Source of the DNA: Bettongia penicillata ogilbyi
Lineage: Eukaryota > Chordata > Mammalia > Diprotodontia > Potoroidae
Reading direction: 5' to 3'
DNA: 64,000 bases
NCBI GenBank assembly: GCA_023548195.1
Contig: JAJHZJ010000754.1
Span: forward strand, 930,001-994,000
This document shows, in pieces, positions 33,870-42,990 of this stretch. The notes under the pieces were generated by a model that worked only from the letters and a program-made list of their open reading frames with translations, had not been told where the DNA came from and ran no database searches. The position numbers and the translations under genes are program-made. Within the stretch, counting starts at the first letter, position 1. Every line of letters starts with the position of its first letter.

Positions 33870-34400
33870 TCAGTTCAATACCTCAATACCTCTTTTCTCC
33901 CAAACTTTTCTTTGGAGCTTCCCAAACACTGAGTTAATTTTGGCAATGCATGTGTCAATCTCATTGTCAATGTGTATATCCCTGAAAAGTACACTACCAA
34001 GGTAAATGAACTTATCCGTAGCATTCAGAACTACTCCATTTGTTGTAACCGATGGTTGCACGTATGGATGGTGTGATGGTGGCTGATGGAGCACCTGTGT
34101 TTTCTTGGTGTTAATTATTTGGCCAAAATTAGCACAGGCAGCAGAGACTTGATCCATACTTTGTTGCATCTCAGCTTCAGAGGCTGCACTGAGTGCACAA
34201 CCATCTGCAGACAGAAAATCATGCACCAACACTCCCTCCACTTTGGTCTTAGCTTGTAGCCTTTTCAAATTGAAGAACTTACCATCATCAGTGTGGTAGC
34301 TGACCTTGATGCCGTGTTCCTCCTCATTGAAAGCATTTGACATTATGACTGAAAATGTCATGCTAAAAAGCATGGAAGCAAGCACACAGCCCTGTTTCAC
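33870..34400 (-). pseudogene. LINE reverse transcriptase core, inactive
   Basis: The frame opens KQGCVLASMLFSMTFSVIM (RT motif B region, G(V)KQGCVLAP in active relatives). It continues GKFFNLKRLQAKTKVEGVLV, and at the catalytic box reads FLSADGCAL where active elements have (F/Y)ADD: the second catalytic aspartate is replaced by glycine. Downstream are IINTKKTQVLHQP and KFIYLGSVLFRDIHIDNEID, typical of this LINE group. Enzymatically dead. Confidence 0.8.
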
Positions 34401-34499
34401 TCCACTGGTGACTGGGAAGGCACAAAAGCATTATCTACTATCCAGAACCCAGATAAACATGAAATTGATGTACAACACTGACGAACTTCTTTGGGTAAC

Positions 34500-34663
34500 C
34501 AAATCTTGACATAATTTTCCATAATTCCTCATGACCAACAGTGTCAAAGGCCTTGGTCAGATCCACAAACGTTGTGTACAGACCTCTGTCCTGTGACAAT
34601 CACAGGGGCTTTGGTCAGATCTACAAATGTTGAATACAGACCTCTGTTCTGCTCCTGGCATTT
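34500..34663 (-). pseudogene. LINE RT motif A region with 58-bp tandem duplication
   Basis: Minus strand encodes RGLYTTFVDLTKAFDTVGHE, RT motif A with its catalytic Asp. The segment coding for RGLY(T/S)TFVDLTKA occurs twice 58 bp apart (34,548-34,605 and 34,606-34,663), so motif A is duplicated out of register. Confidence 0.65.
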
Positions 34664-34874
34664 CTCCTGGAGTTGTCAGATAGTAAACACCATATTGACT
34701 GTTTCTTGGCCCTTTCTGAAGCCACACTGACTCTCAGGTATATGGCTATCTTCCAGGTGAAGGATCAGACTCTAGGCAAGAATCTTACCAGCAATGACTA
34801 AGAGACTCCTCTGTGGTTGTCACAGGACAATCTGTTCCCTTTACCTTTATAGAGATGGACAACAGAGGCATACT

Positions 34875-35186
34875 TCAGCTCCTAGGGGGAATAACCTCCT
34901 CTTGCCATATAACCTGGAAAATTCCAGTCAGCTTCTGTATGAGCAATGGTCCCCCTACCTTGTAAATCTCAGCTGGAATAGAATCAGCAGCAGGTGATTT
35001 GCCACATGAAAGGAGCCCAATGGCCCTCAAAACCTCTTCTTCAGTTGGAAGTTCAACTAAGGAAGAATTGACTTCAACCTGAAGTAAATGGTCTATGGCT
35101 TCAGCATTGATTGACAATGGTCTATTGAGAACACTATGGAAGTGTTCAGCCCATCTTTCTAGGATCATGTCCTTATCACTAATCAA
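34875..35186 (-). pseudogene. LINE RT N-terminal fragment
   Basis: ILERWAEHFHSVLNRPLSIN, LPTEEEVLRAIGLLSCGKSP and DSIPAEIYKVGGPLLIQKLT are the usual start of the RT domain in this LINE group (WxEHF..LLN, A(D)GIPAE.YK..G). Confidence 0.8.
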
Positions 35187-35248
35187 TGTGGCTCCATCAG
35201 CACTGAGTAGTTGTGATTCACCATAAGTTTTTGATCCATAAATAGCTT

Positions 35249-35614
35249 TCAGGGAATTATAAAAGCACTTTGAATTGTTACTATCAGCATAAAACTAAAT
35301 TTCATCTGCCTTCTTACTGAGCCAAGAACCTTGCATCTCTCTCTAAGCTTTGCTTGTACTGTCCTTTTGATGGAATTAAATGCTGCCTTCTTAGAGGTGG
35401 ATGAACTATCCTGCTGGTAAATCCTGTGGAGTTCTCGTTTTTCATTTAGCAGCTTCTGAATTTCCCCATCATTTTCATCAAACCAGTCTTGGTGTTTGTG
35501 AGTGTTGTGACCCATATGAGCAAATGCAGTGCTGTACACCAAATCTCTGAAAGCTGCCCACTCCTTTTCTGCTCCACTATTACTAACTGTGTGTTGGCTC
35601 AACTTTCCTTCCAA
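35249..35614 (-). pseudogene. LINE linker fragment upstream of RT
   Basis: WAAFRDLVYSTAFAHMGHNT, DWFDENDGEIQKLLNEKREL and KAAFNSIKRTVQAKLRERCK form the helical linker found between endonuclease and RT in these elements. The element ends about 55 bp further 5', at the right-hand 56-bp direct repeat. Confidence 0.75.
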
Positions 35615-35670
35615 GTTAGCAACAAACTGTTCATGCTTAGAGAATAGCTCTAATTTGTGGACATTAATAA

Positions 35671-35726
35671 TAGCCTAGCTTGAAACAAAGGGTTCTTTAG
35701 GAGGAGGGATGCTATCTCAGTGTAAA
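35671..35726. repeat. 56-bp direct repeat, right copy
   Basis: Partner of 33,160-33,215; begins TAGCCTAGCTTGAAACAAAG. Five mismatches and no gaps. Confidence 0.85.
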
Positions 35727-35783
35727 TCTACCAATAAAATAGGAATAAAACTGAGACAATGGAAGACTTTCCATTTCCATTTC

Positions 35784-35920
35784 CATGCTTCCTCCTGTAA
35801 ATTATGAAATCTCAGTATTAGAAAACTCCTTCTGAGAGACCATCAAATCCAAGCCATCCCTTACAGGTAGTCATCCATCCTTAGCTGGAAGACCTCCAGG
35901 GAGGAGGAACATGCTAAGGC
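35784..35920 (-). repeat. Inverted duplication, left arm (CR1/L3-like sequence)
   Basis: 137 bp that match the reverse complement of 36,200-36,336 with about five mismatches. Content (GGAGGTCTTCCAGC and GGATGGATGAC, on the complementary strand) resembles the 3' part of CR1/L3 LINEs. Confidence 0.8.
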
Positions 35921-35981
35921 TTCTTACCTTGTAGCTTTTTGTCGTTTGCATAATGATTTGATTTGTAGAGATTAGCCAAAA

Positions 35982-36003
35982 GGTTTTTTTTTTTTTTTTT
36001 TTA
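35982..36003. repeat. Poly-T run
   Basis: An uninterrupted run of about twenty T between the inverted arms. Confidence 0.9.
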
Positions 36004-36099
36004 AGGATTGTGGTTCTCAGAGTTCAAAAGTTTTCAGAGTCCCCAGACCAGAAAAACTGGTATTCCTTTTATTCTTTTCTGTTTCTGAGAATTGAACCA

Positions 36100-36336
36100 G
36101 GTAGTAGCAGTGAAGGGAGAGTTCTTACAGAGGGAGGTTTTGGCTTGATATAAGGAAAGACTTCTTACCAAGTACAGGTCTCCCAAAGTGATATGAGCTG
36201 CCTTAGCAGGTTCCTCCTCCCTGGAGGTCTTCCAGCTAAGGATGGATGACTACCTCTAATGGATGGCTTGGATTTGATGGTCTCTCAGAAGGAGTTTTCT
36301 AATACCGAGACTTCATAATTTACAGGAGGAAGCATG
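36100..36336 (+). repeat. CR1/L3-like repeat including inverted duplication right arm
   Basis: AGGAAAGACTTCTTACCAAG, TGAGCTGCCTTAGCAGGTTC, CTCCCTGGAGGTCTTCCAGC, GGATGGATGACTACCTCTAA and TTTGATGGTCTCTCAGAAGG follow the order of CR1/L3 3' ends. The part from 36,200 on is the inverted copy of 35,784-35,920. Confidence 0.7.
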
Positions 36337-36384
36337 TCGGATCACAGTCAAGAGCCTTTGGTACAAATCTTGGGGTCCAACCCT

Positions 36385-36510
36385 CACTAGCCGTTTGTAA
36401 TTCAAAACTCTTTTTCTCAGCCTTTTTGAGCCTCAGTTTTCTTACTTTGTAAAATGAAGATAGTAACATACCACTTACCTCACAGGGTTGCTTTGAAGAC
36501 TGCCCTATGC
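36385..36510 (+). repeat. MIR fragment, plus strand
   Basis: CCTCAGTTTTCTTACTTTGT, AAAATGAAGATAGTAACATA and CCTCACAGGGTTGCTTTGAA are MIR core and tail. Confidence 0.65.
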
Positions 36511-36599
36511 TAAAGAACTAGATAAACCAAGTTAATACCACAGGAAGAAACAGTGACTTGTACAGGACTGCCCAGTTAGGGAAACAGGATTACTGTTTC

Positions 36600-36790
36600 A
36601 GAAAAAGGGATTACTTCTTAGAGCACTGATTTTGAAGTTGGAAGAACTTTAGGTGATAATCCTGTTTCTGCCACACTTGGTAGCTTTGTGACTTTAGATA
36701 TATTTTCACCTTTCTTATCTATAAAATTGAATGAGGTGTTGGATTAAATGGTGGATAGGGTCCCTTCTAATTTAAAATTTTATGATCCTA
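36600..36790 (+). repeat. Old tRNA-SINE/MIR fragment
   Basis: GAGCACTGATTTTGAAGTTG, GTAGCTTTGTGACTTTAGAT and CTTATCTATAAAATTGAATG are worn forms of the SINE head and core. Confidence 0.45.
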
Positions 36791-37164
36791 AGAACTGTAG
36801 TCAAAACCCAAACCCAGGTTTTCTTACTCTGAAGACAGTTTTCTTTCTCCTAGACCTGAGTCTAATACATGGAAACAAATTTTCATTGATAATGGCAGTC
36901 CAGACTCTCATTAAGTTAGTGATAAAAGTATGTAGGCTCAAATCTTGCACAGAAATGAAAGAAGAATAGAGGACAGAACCTTGTACCCCACATCTGTTCT
37001 CCCTTCACTTTCTCTATCCCTGGGTTTAGCTCGAATTTAAATCTGAGCCTTACTCCTGGGATCTTGACCCCAATGGTAGTGAACCATCAAACTAATTAAA
37101 TCTTGAGATTAACTATGCTTTATCATATTCGTTTGAACCAGAGGTTTAAAGAAACTCCACAGAT

Positions 37165-37262
37165 AAGAATATAAACTCCTTGGGGTCAGGGGCTTTTTCA
37201 TTTTGTCCAGCATAGTCCCTGGGACATAATGAATACTTAATAAATATTCCTGGAATTGGATT
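37165..37262 (+). repeat. L2 LINE 3' end
   Basis: ATAAACTCCTTGGGGTCAGG, GTCCAGCATAGTCCCTGGGA and TACTTAATAAATATTCCTGG. Confidence 0.65.
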
Positions 37263-37369
37263 GAATTATTAGTTAATCTGATGTAATGAACACTTGATTG
37301 GGAGACAGAAGACTTGGCCTTGAGTCCTTTCTTCTGCTATTTACGAGATATGACCTTGAATAATTCACT

Positions 37370-37560
37370 TCAACAAACATTTATTAAATGCCTACAACTT
37401 AAGGTGCTAGGCACTGGAGAGAGAATTCAATTCAACAAGTATTTATTCAATTCCTATAATTTAAGGTGTTTAGTACTGGGGAGAGAAAGACAACTTTCCC
37501 CTCTAGTACCTGCCCTGCAGGAGTTTATCTTTTATGTGGAGTGGCGGTGGGGATTAACCC
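37370..37560. repeat. Unassigned old repeat, start block present twice
   Basis: CAACAAACATTTATTAAATG CCTAC... and CAACAAGTATTTATTCAATT CCTAT... follow one another about 62 bp apart (37,371 and 37,433). Each is followed by AAGGTG(C/T)T(A/T) and a GAGAGA stretch: a local duplication of the block that also opens the repeat at 2,505. Confidence 0.5.
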
Positions 37561-37584
37561 CATAAATAACAATAATAATAGTGT

Positions 37585-37855
37585 TATTAGACCTAACATT
37601 TATACAGTGCTAACATATATACAGTGCTTTAAGGCTAACCCTAAATGCCATCAGTTATCTCATTAGTTTCACCTAACAACTCCAGGAAGGTAGATATTAT
37701 TATTACATTCTTATTTTACAGAGGAGGAAACTGAGACCAAGTGATGTTAAGCCTCCCTTGCTCAGGGTTAACATCGTATGTGTGCCAGGATTCAAACACT
37801 AATGTTCCTGCCTCCTAAATCTGGCATTTCATCTTCACAACCATAAGCACATCAT
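37585..37855 (-). repeat. MIR-type SINE, minus strand
   Basis: ACATTTATACAGTGCTAACA, AACAACTCCAGGAAGGTAGA, TTTTACAGAGGAGGAAACTG and CAGGATTCAAACACTAATGT show tail, core and B box complement. Confidence 0.65.
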
Positions 37856-39000
37856 CTCAGTAGGGTTGCCCGGCTTCTTGGAACCCCTAGCTACCTAGGG
37901 GAGCTAAAGCTGTGGATTTTCTTGATTCCTCTTCCCTACTTGTTGGTGATATCTCCTCCAAATTACTCTGTGTTCATGTTGTTCCCCACACCCCAGTGAT
38001 GTTTAGGTCTCTTGAAGTCAAGGACAGTTGCTTAATTCAGGTTGAACTGAATGGACTTGTCCATGGTCACACAGCTTGAGTACAGAGGCAGGATTCCAAT
38101 CGGAGTCTTTTGACTCCAGCTCCTGAGGTCTTACAGTCACATAATGTTACTGCTTTTCCCAGATAAGTAAATATAAGATAAACAGGCAACTCTAACTTAC
38201 CCTCCCTTATCCTCCCTGGGCTCGATTTTCACATGGGGAAAATGAGGACCTTGAACTAAATGACCTCTCAGGTCCTTTCCAGTTCTCTAACATTCATTTC
38301 TATGGTTCATTACAAGATACCCATCCAATCCTCATTGGAATATCCCTTTCGCCAATAATTGGAAAATAAAATGGGTTTCTGAATGCCTGCAAGTACAGGA
38401 CCAAAGGAAGTCTTTATGGTTAAAGCACAGAACTTTGATGACCTTAATTTGATCAAAGATTATTTTTACCAGAATTATCTTTTTGCTTCCCTTTATTCTA
38501 AATTCAATGAGTGGAAAGACCTGGCCTAATCCTGCTCCAAATTTGTTTTGATTTTAAACAATGGATAATTAGAAGAGATCACTGGTGGGGAATATGGGTA
38601 TTTTCCCCAGCTACTGAGGAACCTCTACTGATTAAAAACAATTGGAGCCTAAAGGCACATCTACATAAGAAGTAGTTAGATGAAGAGTTTCCAGTTTAAA
38701 ATTCAACTAGAGCATTGATCGACTCCTGTGCAAGCTGGCCAGCTATCCAAGTTAAATTAAAACTCAAAAGGGGCCAAGGTCTAAAGTTCTTACATTTTTT
38801 TTTTTTTGTGAAGTCTGCTTTCTTCTACTTCCATTAAGGGAGATCCAGCTATTTTTATCTCCTCATTTCCAAATCCTACTCACTCCCCTATTGCCTGTGC
38901 CTCCCTCTCATGATGAACTAAGTGCTACTGGTCAAATGTCAAAACATTCTAAGTTTTTGGTGGGGGCAGCAGAGCGATATGGTGGCCTTACAATAATCCT
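37856..39000. other. Intergenic DNA, mainly unique
   Basis: No gene recognised. Poly-T at 38,790-38,805. Possible MIR traces at 38,060-38,290. Confidence 0.4.
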
Positions 39001-39004
39001 GTGA

Positions 39005-39160
39005 GGCGGTTGTGCAAATTTTAGTCTTTCTGTGTTAGAAATGAGGAAACTGGGACTTAGAAGGTTAAATTACTTGCTTTCAAGGATATAGCCAGTATCA
39101 GGGCTAGGATCTGAACGCAGCCTCGGCCGATTGGAAGGCCACTGCTCTTTCCATTGTAGT
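39005..39160 (-). repeat. MIR-type fragment, minus strand
   Basis: GTTAGAAATGAGGAAACTGG, GACTTAGAAGGTTAAATTAC and GGCTAGGATCTGAACGCAG. Confidence 0.55.
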
Positions 39161-39163
39161 ACA

Positions 39164-39818
39164 CAGGAATACCTCATCTTATTGTGTTTTGCTTTATTTT
39201 GCTTTGTAGATAGTGTAATTTTTTTTTTTAAACAAATTGATGGTTTGTGAGAACCCTGTGTTCTATTGGCACCATTTTCCCAACAGCATGTGTTCACATC
39301 TTGTCTCTGTGTCACATTTTGGTAATTCTCACAATATTTCAAACCTTTTCATTATTATTACATTTCTTATTGTGATCTGCCATCAGTGATCTTTAATGTT
39401 ACACTTGTAACACGCCCATAAGTTGTTGAACACAGTTGATGAATGTCGTGTGTGTGTGCGTGTGTGTGTGTGTGTTATGACTGCTCCACTGATCACCTGT
39501 TCTGTCTCTCTCCTCCTCTTCCTTGAGACACACCAATATTGAAATTAGGCTGATTAACAACCTCTAATAAGTGAAAGGAAGAGTCGATCAATGCCCTAAG
39601 CTTCACTGCTGTCTTATTTTAAGAAATTGCCATAGCCACCCCAACCTTCAGCAACCACCACCCTGATCAGTCAGCAGCTTGTCAACATTGAGGCAAGACT
39701 CTCTACAAGCAGAAAGAAAAAGACTCCATGAAGGCTCAGATAATGAATATCATTTATCATGTGACTGGTTTTATTTTGGGGGTCTGGAGCTGGACTTGAA
39801 ATATCTGAGGTATGCCTC
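39164..39818 (+). mobile_element. Tigger1-like DNA transposon, internally deleted
   Basis: Left end CAGGAATACCTCATCTTATT and right end ATATCTGAGGTATGCCT form inverted termini of the Tigger/pogo kind. Left internal landmarks are ATGGTTTGTGAGAACCCTGT, CAACAGCATGTGTTCACATC, CACATTTTGGTAATTCTCAC and TGAGACACACCAATATTGAA. Then a jump leads to the transposase 3' end: GAAAGGAAGAGTCGATCAAT, TTTTAAGAAATTGCCATAGC, CACCCCAACCTTCAGCAACC. Almost the whole transposase is deleted, as in many non-autonomous Tigger derivatives. A (GT)n run (39,448-39,475) has grown inside. Confidence 0.85.
39448..39475. repeat. (GT)n microsatellite inside Tigger-like element
   Basis: About fourteen GT units with one GC interruption. 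Confidence 0.9.
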
Positions 39819-40320
39819 ACATTTCTGTGGTCATCTCTAACTGTAAAACCCATGGGCCTAGCTAATCAAGCCTAGTTAGTCTTCAGGCGCTGAAACAAAG
39901 GTTATCTCTTCAAAACTGACTTGTAAGCATTAAGGTACTATATGAGTCATTATTATTAATATTAGCTAAATTGGCAAGATACAGAAATCTGTAAAGTGAG
40001 GGTGTTAGATTGTATGATTCTATAGCATGTGACTCCAATACCATGGGAAAGCTTGACATTCCTGCCCCTCCAGTTTCCCTTCCTGGATAAATTCAATTTC
40101 CTTTGACTGCTGGGGAAGTCATTCTCTCCATTAACACTGAGGAGAAGCATGTGGACATCTAGTCAGTAGACTCCAGGGCATCAATGATGAGGCATCTTCT
40201 GGGTTTTTTTTAAAAGGTAAAAAAATATGAAACACAGGCTTATCATGCAGTGACTTAAGATTTGCAAAGCATTTCTCTCACAAAGCACTGATAAGAGACT
40301 GCAAATATCAATTTTTTTTT
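39819..40320. other. Intergenic DNA, nothing recognised
   Basis: No supported feature beyond a possible MIR tail at 40,255-40,290 (GATTTGCAAAGCATTTCTCT). Confidence 0.4.
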
Positions 40321-40321
40321 G

Positions 40322-40402
40322 GCCTAGAATGACTCCAGTGCTTAGTACGGGCCTTGTCCCATAGTAGGTGCAGAATAAATGCTCACTGACTGATAATAAA
40401 AA
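40322..40402 (+). repeat. L2 LINE 3' end
   Basis: CCAGTGCTTAGTACGGGCCT, CATAGTAGGTGCAGAATAAA and TGCTCACTGACTGATAA. Confidence 0.65.
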
Positions 40403-40664
40403 TAATGTATTTATGGACTGGTATCCATAAAAAATGTGGATGTTCGGGAGCTCACATCATAGTGGGGCAGACAGCATGAAACAACTTTGCATATATACTG
40501 AGTAAGATTAGTAAATTTCATAAATTATAGTCTTTGGAAGAGTTGCCTAGACACTGAGAAATTGTGTCTTACCCAGGTCCACACTGCTGGGATGGGTCAT
40601 GAATAGGGTTTAAATTTAGACTCTACTTAGAAGTAGCCTTAGTTCTTGGTCTCTCTTCTGAATC

Positions 40665-40774
40665 GAGCAACATTTATTGAATACCTACTATGATCCAGAT
40701 ACTTTATGGATAACAATGTAAAAAAAAAAAGTTCCTGCCTTCAGGAAATTTATATTCTATTGGGAGACAAATCT
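40665..40774 (+). repeat. Unassigned old repeat, left part, split by L1
   Basis: CAACATTTATTGAATACCTA, TATGATCCAGATACTTTATG and TTCCTGCCTTCAGGAAATTT match the block that opens the repeats at 2,505 and 45,640. The last 14 bp are the target-site duplication of the L1 that follows. Confidence 0.55.
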
Positions 40775-41539
40775 TTTTCTTAATTTAACATTTTATTTTT
40801 CCCCTAATTACATGTAAAAACAATTTTTAACAATTATTAAAATTTTTTAAAATTCCAAATCCTCTCCTTCCTTCTCCTCCCCACCTCCCCCAAATTGAGA
40901 AGGCAAGGAATTTGATATAGGTTATACATGTGTAGTCATATAAAACATATTGCCATGTAAGTATGTTATGAAAGAAAACCACATCACAAAAAAGAAAAAT
41001 AAAGGAAAAGTGTGCTCTGATCTGCATACAGACTCCTTCAGTTCTTTCTCTGGAGAGGCAGATAGCATTTCTCATCACAAATCCTTCAGAATTGTCTTGG
41101 ATCACCGTATTGCTCAGAATAATTAAGTCATTCACAGCTGATCATCACACAATATTGCTGTTAATATACATAATGTTCTCCAGGTTCTGCTCATTTCACT
41201 TCGTATTGGTTCACTGAAGTCTTTCTGGGTTTTTCTCAGAGCATTTCTTATAGCACAAAAGTATTCAATCACAATCATATATAACAATTTGTTCAGTCAT
41301 TCCCCAATTGAAGGGGATCCCTTCAATTTTTAATTCTTGCCACCAATGAAAGAGCTGCTATAAATATTTTTGTACATATAGGTTCTTTTCCTTTCTCTGT
41401 TTTTTCTTTTGGGATACAGACCTAGCAGTGGAATTTCTTGGTCAAGGGGTATACATGATTTTATAGCCCTTTGGATATAATTCCAAATTGCTCTATGGAA
41501 GGGTTGGATTGGTATGCTACTTCAACAGCAGTGCATTAG
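40775..41539 (-). mobile_element. L1 3' end insertion, minus strand, with exact target-site duplication
   Basis: 765-bp L1 3' fragment in reverse orientation (TACATGTAAAAACAATTTTT, GATATAGGTTATACATGTGT, TTCTTTCTCTGGAGAGGCAG, CTGCTCATTTCACTTCGTAT, GAGCTGCTATAAATATTTTT). Perfect 14-bp copies of TGGGAGACAAATCT flank it at 40,761-40,774 and 41,540-41,553. The shadow frame at 40,827-41,135 is not a gene. Confidence 0.9.
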
Positions 41540-41629
41540 TGGGAGACAAATCTTACACTTTAATCCCTCTATACACTCTGTGATCAAAACTACATTGGCC
41601 TAGATGTTCCACTACAGGACAATCCATTC

Positions 41630-41752
41630 CTGGCTCTGCTGACTTGCACCTTGCTTCCTTCAAGACTTAGCTCAAATAAAGAGATCTTTCTGCTTGTGCC
41701 TTTCCCTCTGGATTACTTTTCATGTATATATCTTGTATGTACTAAGTTATTC
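41630..41752 (+). repeat. L2 LINE 3' region, left of SINE
   Basis: CTTCCTTCAAGACTTAGCTC and TTTCCCTCTGGATTACTTTT are L2-type. The continuation lies at 42,030-42,240 beyond the SINE. Confidence 0.5.
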
Positions 41753-41993
41753 GGGGCAGCTAGGTGGCAAAGTGGATAGAGTGCTGGGCCTTGAGTCTGG
41801 AAGACCCCTCTTTCCGAATTCAAGTCTGGCCTCAGATACTTCCTAGCTGTGTGACCTTGGTCAAGTCACTTCACCTGGTTTGCCTCAGTTTCCTCATCTG
41901 TAAAATGAGCTGGAGAAGGAAATGGCAAAACCACTTCAGTATCTTTGCCAAGAAAACCCAGATGGCATAGCAAGGAGTCGGACTCAAATAACC
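41753..41993 (+). repeat. Marsupial SINE family A, plus strand, near full length
   Basis: GGGGCAGCTAGGTGGCAAAG opens the element with an intact head. It continues GATAGAGTGCTGGGCCTTGA, GGCCTCAGATACTTCCTAGC, TGTGTGACCTTGGTCAAGTC, GAGCTGGAGAAGGAAATGGC, ATCTTTGCCAAGAAAACCCA and GGAGTCGGACTCAAATAACC. This is the cleanest copy of family A here. Confidence 0.95.
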
Positions 41994-42029
41994 TTTCATG
42001 TTTGTCACCCCCATTAGAATGGTGGGCAG

Positions 42030-42240
42030 AGACTAAAATTTCACCTTCTGCTAGATGCCTTTCCTTAATAATCACTCTTAATGCATCTCCAACTGATCTT
42101 GCATCTATCTTGTCTGTACATAGCTGTGTGAATGTTGTCTACTCCATGAGGGCAAGGCCTCTTTTACCTTTCTTTGTACCCTGTGCCCGGCATGGTGCCT
42201 GGCACATAGTAGATGCTTAATCAATGTTTGGCGGCTGATA
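42030..42240 (+). repeat. L2 LINE 3' end
   Basis: CTACTCCATGAGGGCAAGGC, GGTGCCTGGCACATAGTAGA and TGCTTAATCAATGTTTGGCG. The last L2 piece before the CpG island. Confidence 0.7.
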
Positions 42241-42813
42241 CGTTGTACCCTTAGCACTAGTGTTCCATTAATACATATTCAGACTTTCTCTGGACCCCCA
42301 GCTCTTAGAAAGGACCTGGCACAGGGTAGGCACTTGATAAACTTGGTGACGGACCTTCTTCCGACCCAGCAGGCGCTGACTCAGAGGCCTGGCCCCGCGG
42401 CCCCCTGCGGAGAGGGGCGCAGCACCGCGGGGATGCTCTAATTGTTACACTGGAGGGGAGCCAGCGTACAAAGGATTCCCAGCCGGCCTCAAGGACTCAC
42501 TATCTCTCTGGGTGACCTTGGCCGGGGCTGCCTTTCTCCTTAACTGGAATACGGAGGGGTTGGGCTCGGTCTCCAGGTCTTCACCTGGGTTTCCCCTTAG
42601 GGTCCCCCGCTTCTCCCTCCTGTCAGAATTCTCCCTCCTCCGACGTGCGGCCTCTAACCCCCAGCCCAGGCTCGGGGTCCGGAGGCGAGAGTCCGGCCCC
42701 TTCCCTGAGCTCCGGCTCGAGTCCGAGAGGCGGGGCCTGACACGGCTCCGCCCCCTGGCACCGCCCCTTCTGAGCCTGCCGGCCGGTCCGCGGGAGCCCC
42801 ACGTGCGCCCCTC

Positions 42814-42849
42814 CAGCTCCGGCTTCAGCTCCGGCTTCAGCTCCGGCCG
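42814..42849. repeat. 12-bp tandem repeat in the promoter region
   Basis: Three consecutive units: CAGCTCCGGCTT twice, then CAGCTCCGGCCG. About 600 bp upstream of the MSLKPQ start codon. Confidence 0.85.
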
Positions 42850-42990
42850 CAGTGCCGCCTCACGCTCCCCTTCCTGTCCGGCCCCTCCGACTTCCGGCAA
42901 AGAATCCCCTCCTCCCGACCTCCCTGGACAACTCCCTACATCTGCTTTCGGGGAACACCCTCTCCTCCACTCTTTCCTCCTATAGTGTGA

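Larger units (their letters stand above)
33216..35670 (-). mobile_element. RTE-like non-LTR retrotransposon, 5'-truncated
   Basis: A 2,455-bp minus-strand LINE. From 5' (right) to 3' (left) it encodes the linker before reverse transcriptase (WFDENDGEIQKLLNEKRELH), the RT thumb/finger region (EEEVLRAIGLLSCGKSPAAD), RT motif A (FVDLTKAFDTV), the region around the catalytic box, and a C-terminal zinc-finger tail. The endonuclease is missing, consistent with 5' truncation. The 3' end is a CAAT-type simple repeat (TTGATTGATTG on +), a feature of RTE-group elements. Frameshifts and stops break the frame. The exact clade is uncertain; RTE-like is my best reading. Confidence 0.8.

Noticed and set aside
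41753..41830. tRNA gene-like A and B boxes
   Set aside because: They are the heads of family-A SINEs, followed by SINE body; no cloverleaf with acceptor stem closes.
1..42350. 3' end of BRAP, the gene upstream of ATXN2 in human
   Set aside because: No coding segment or convincing 3' UTR was found. It probably lies left of the window.
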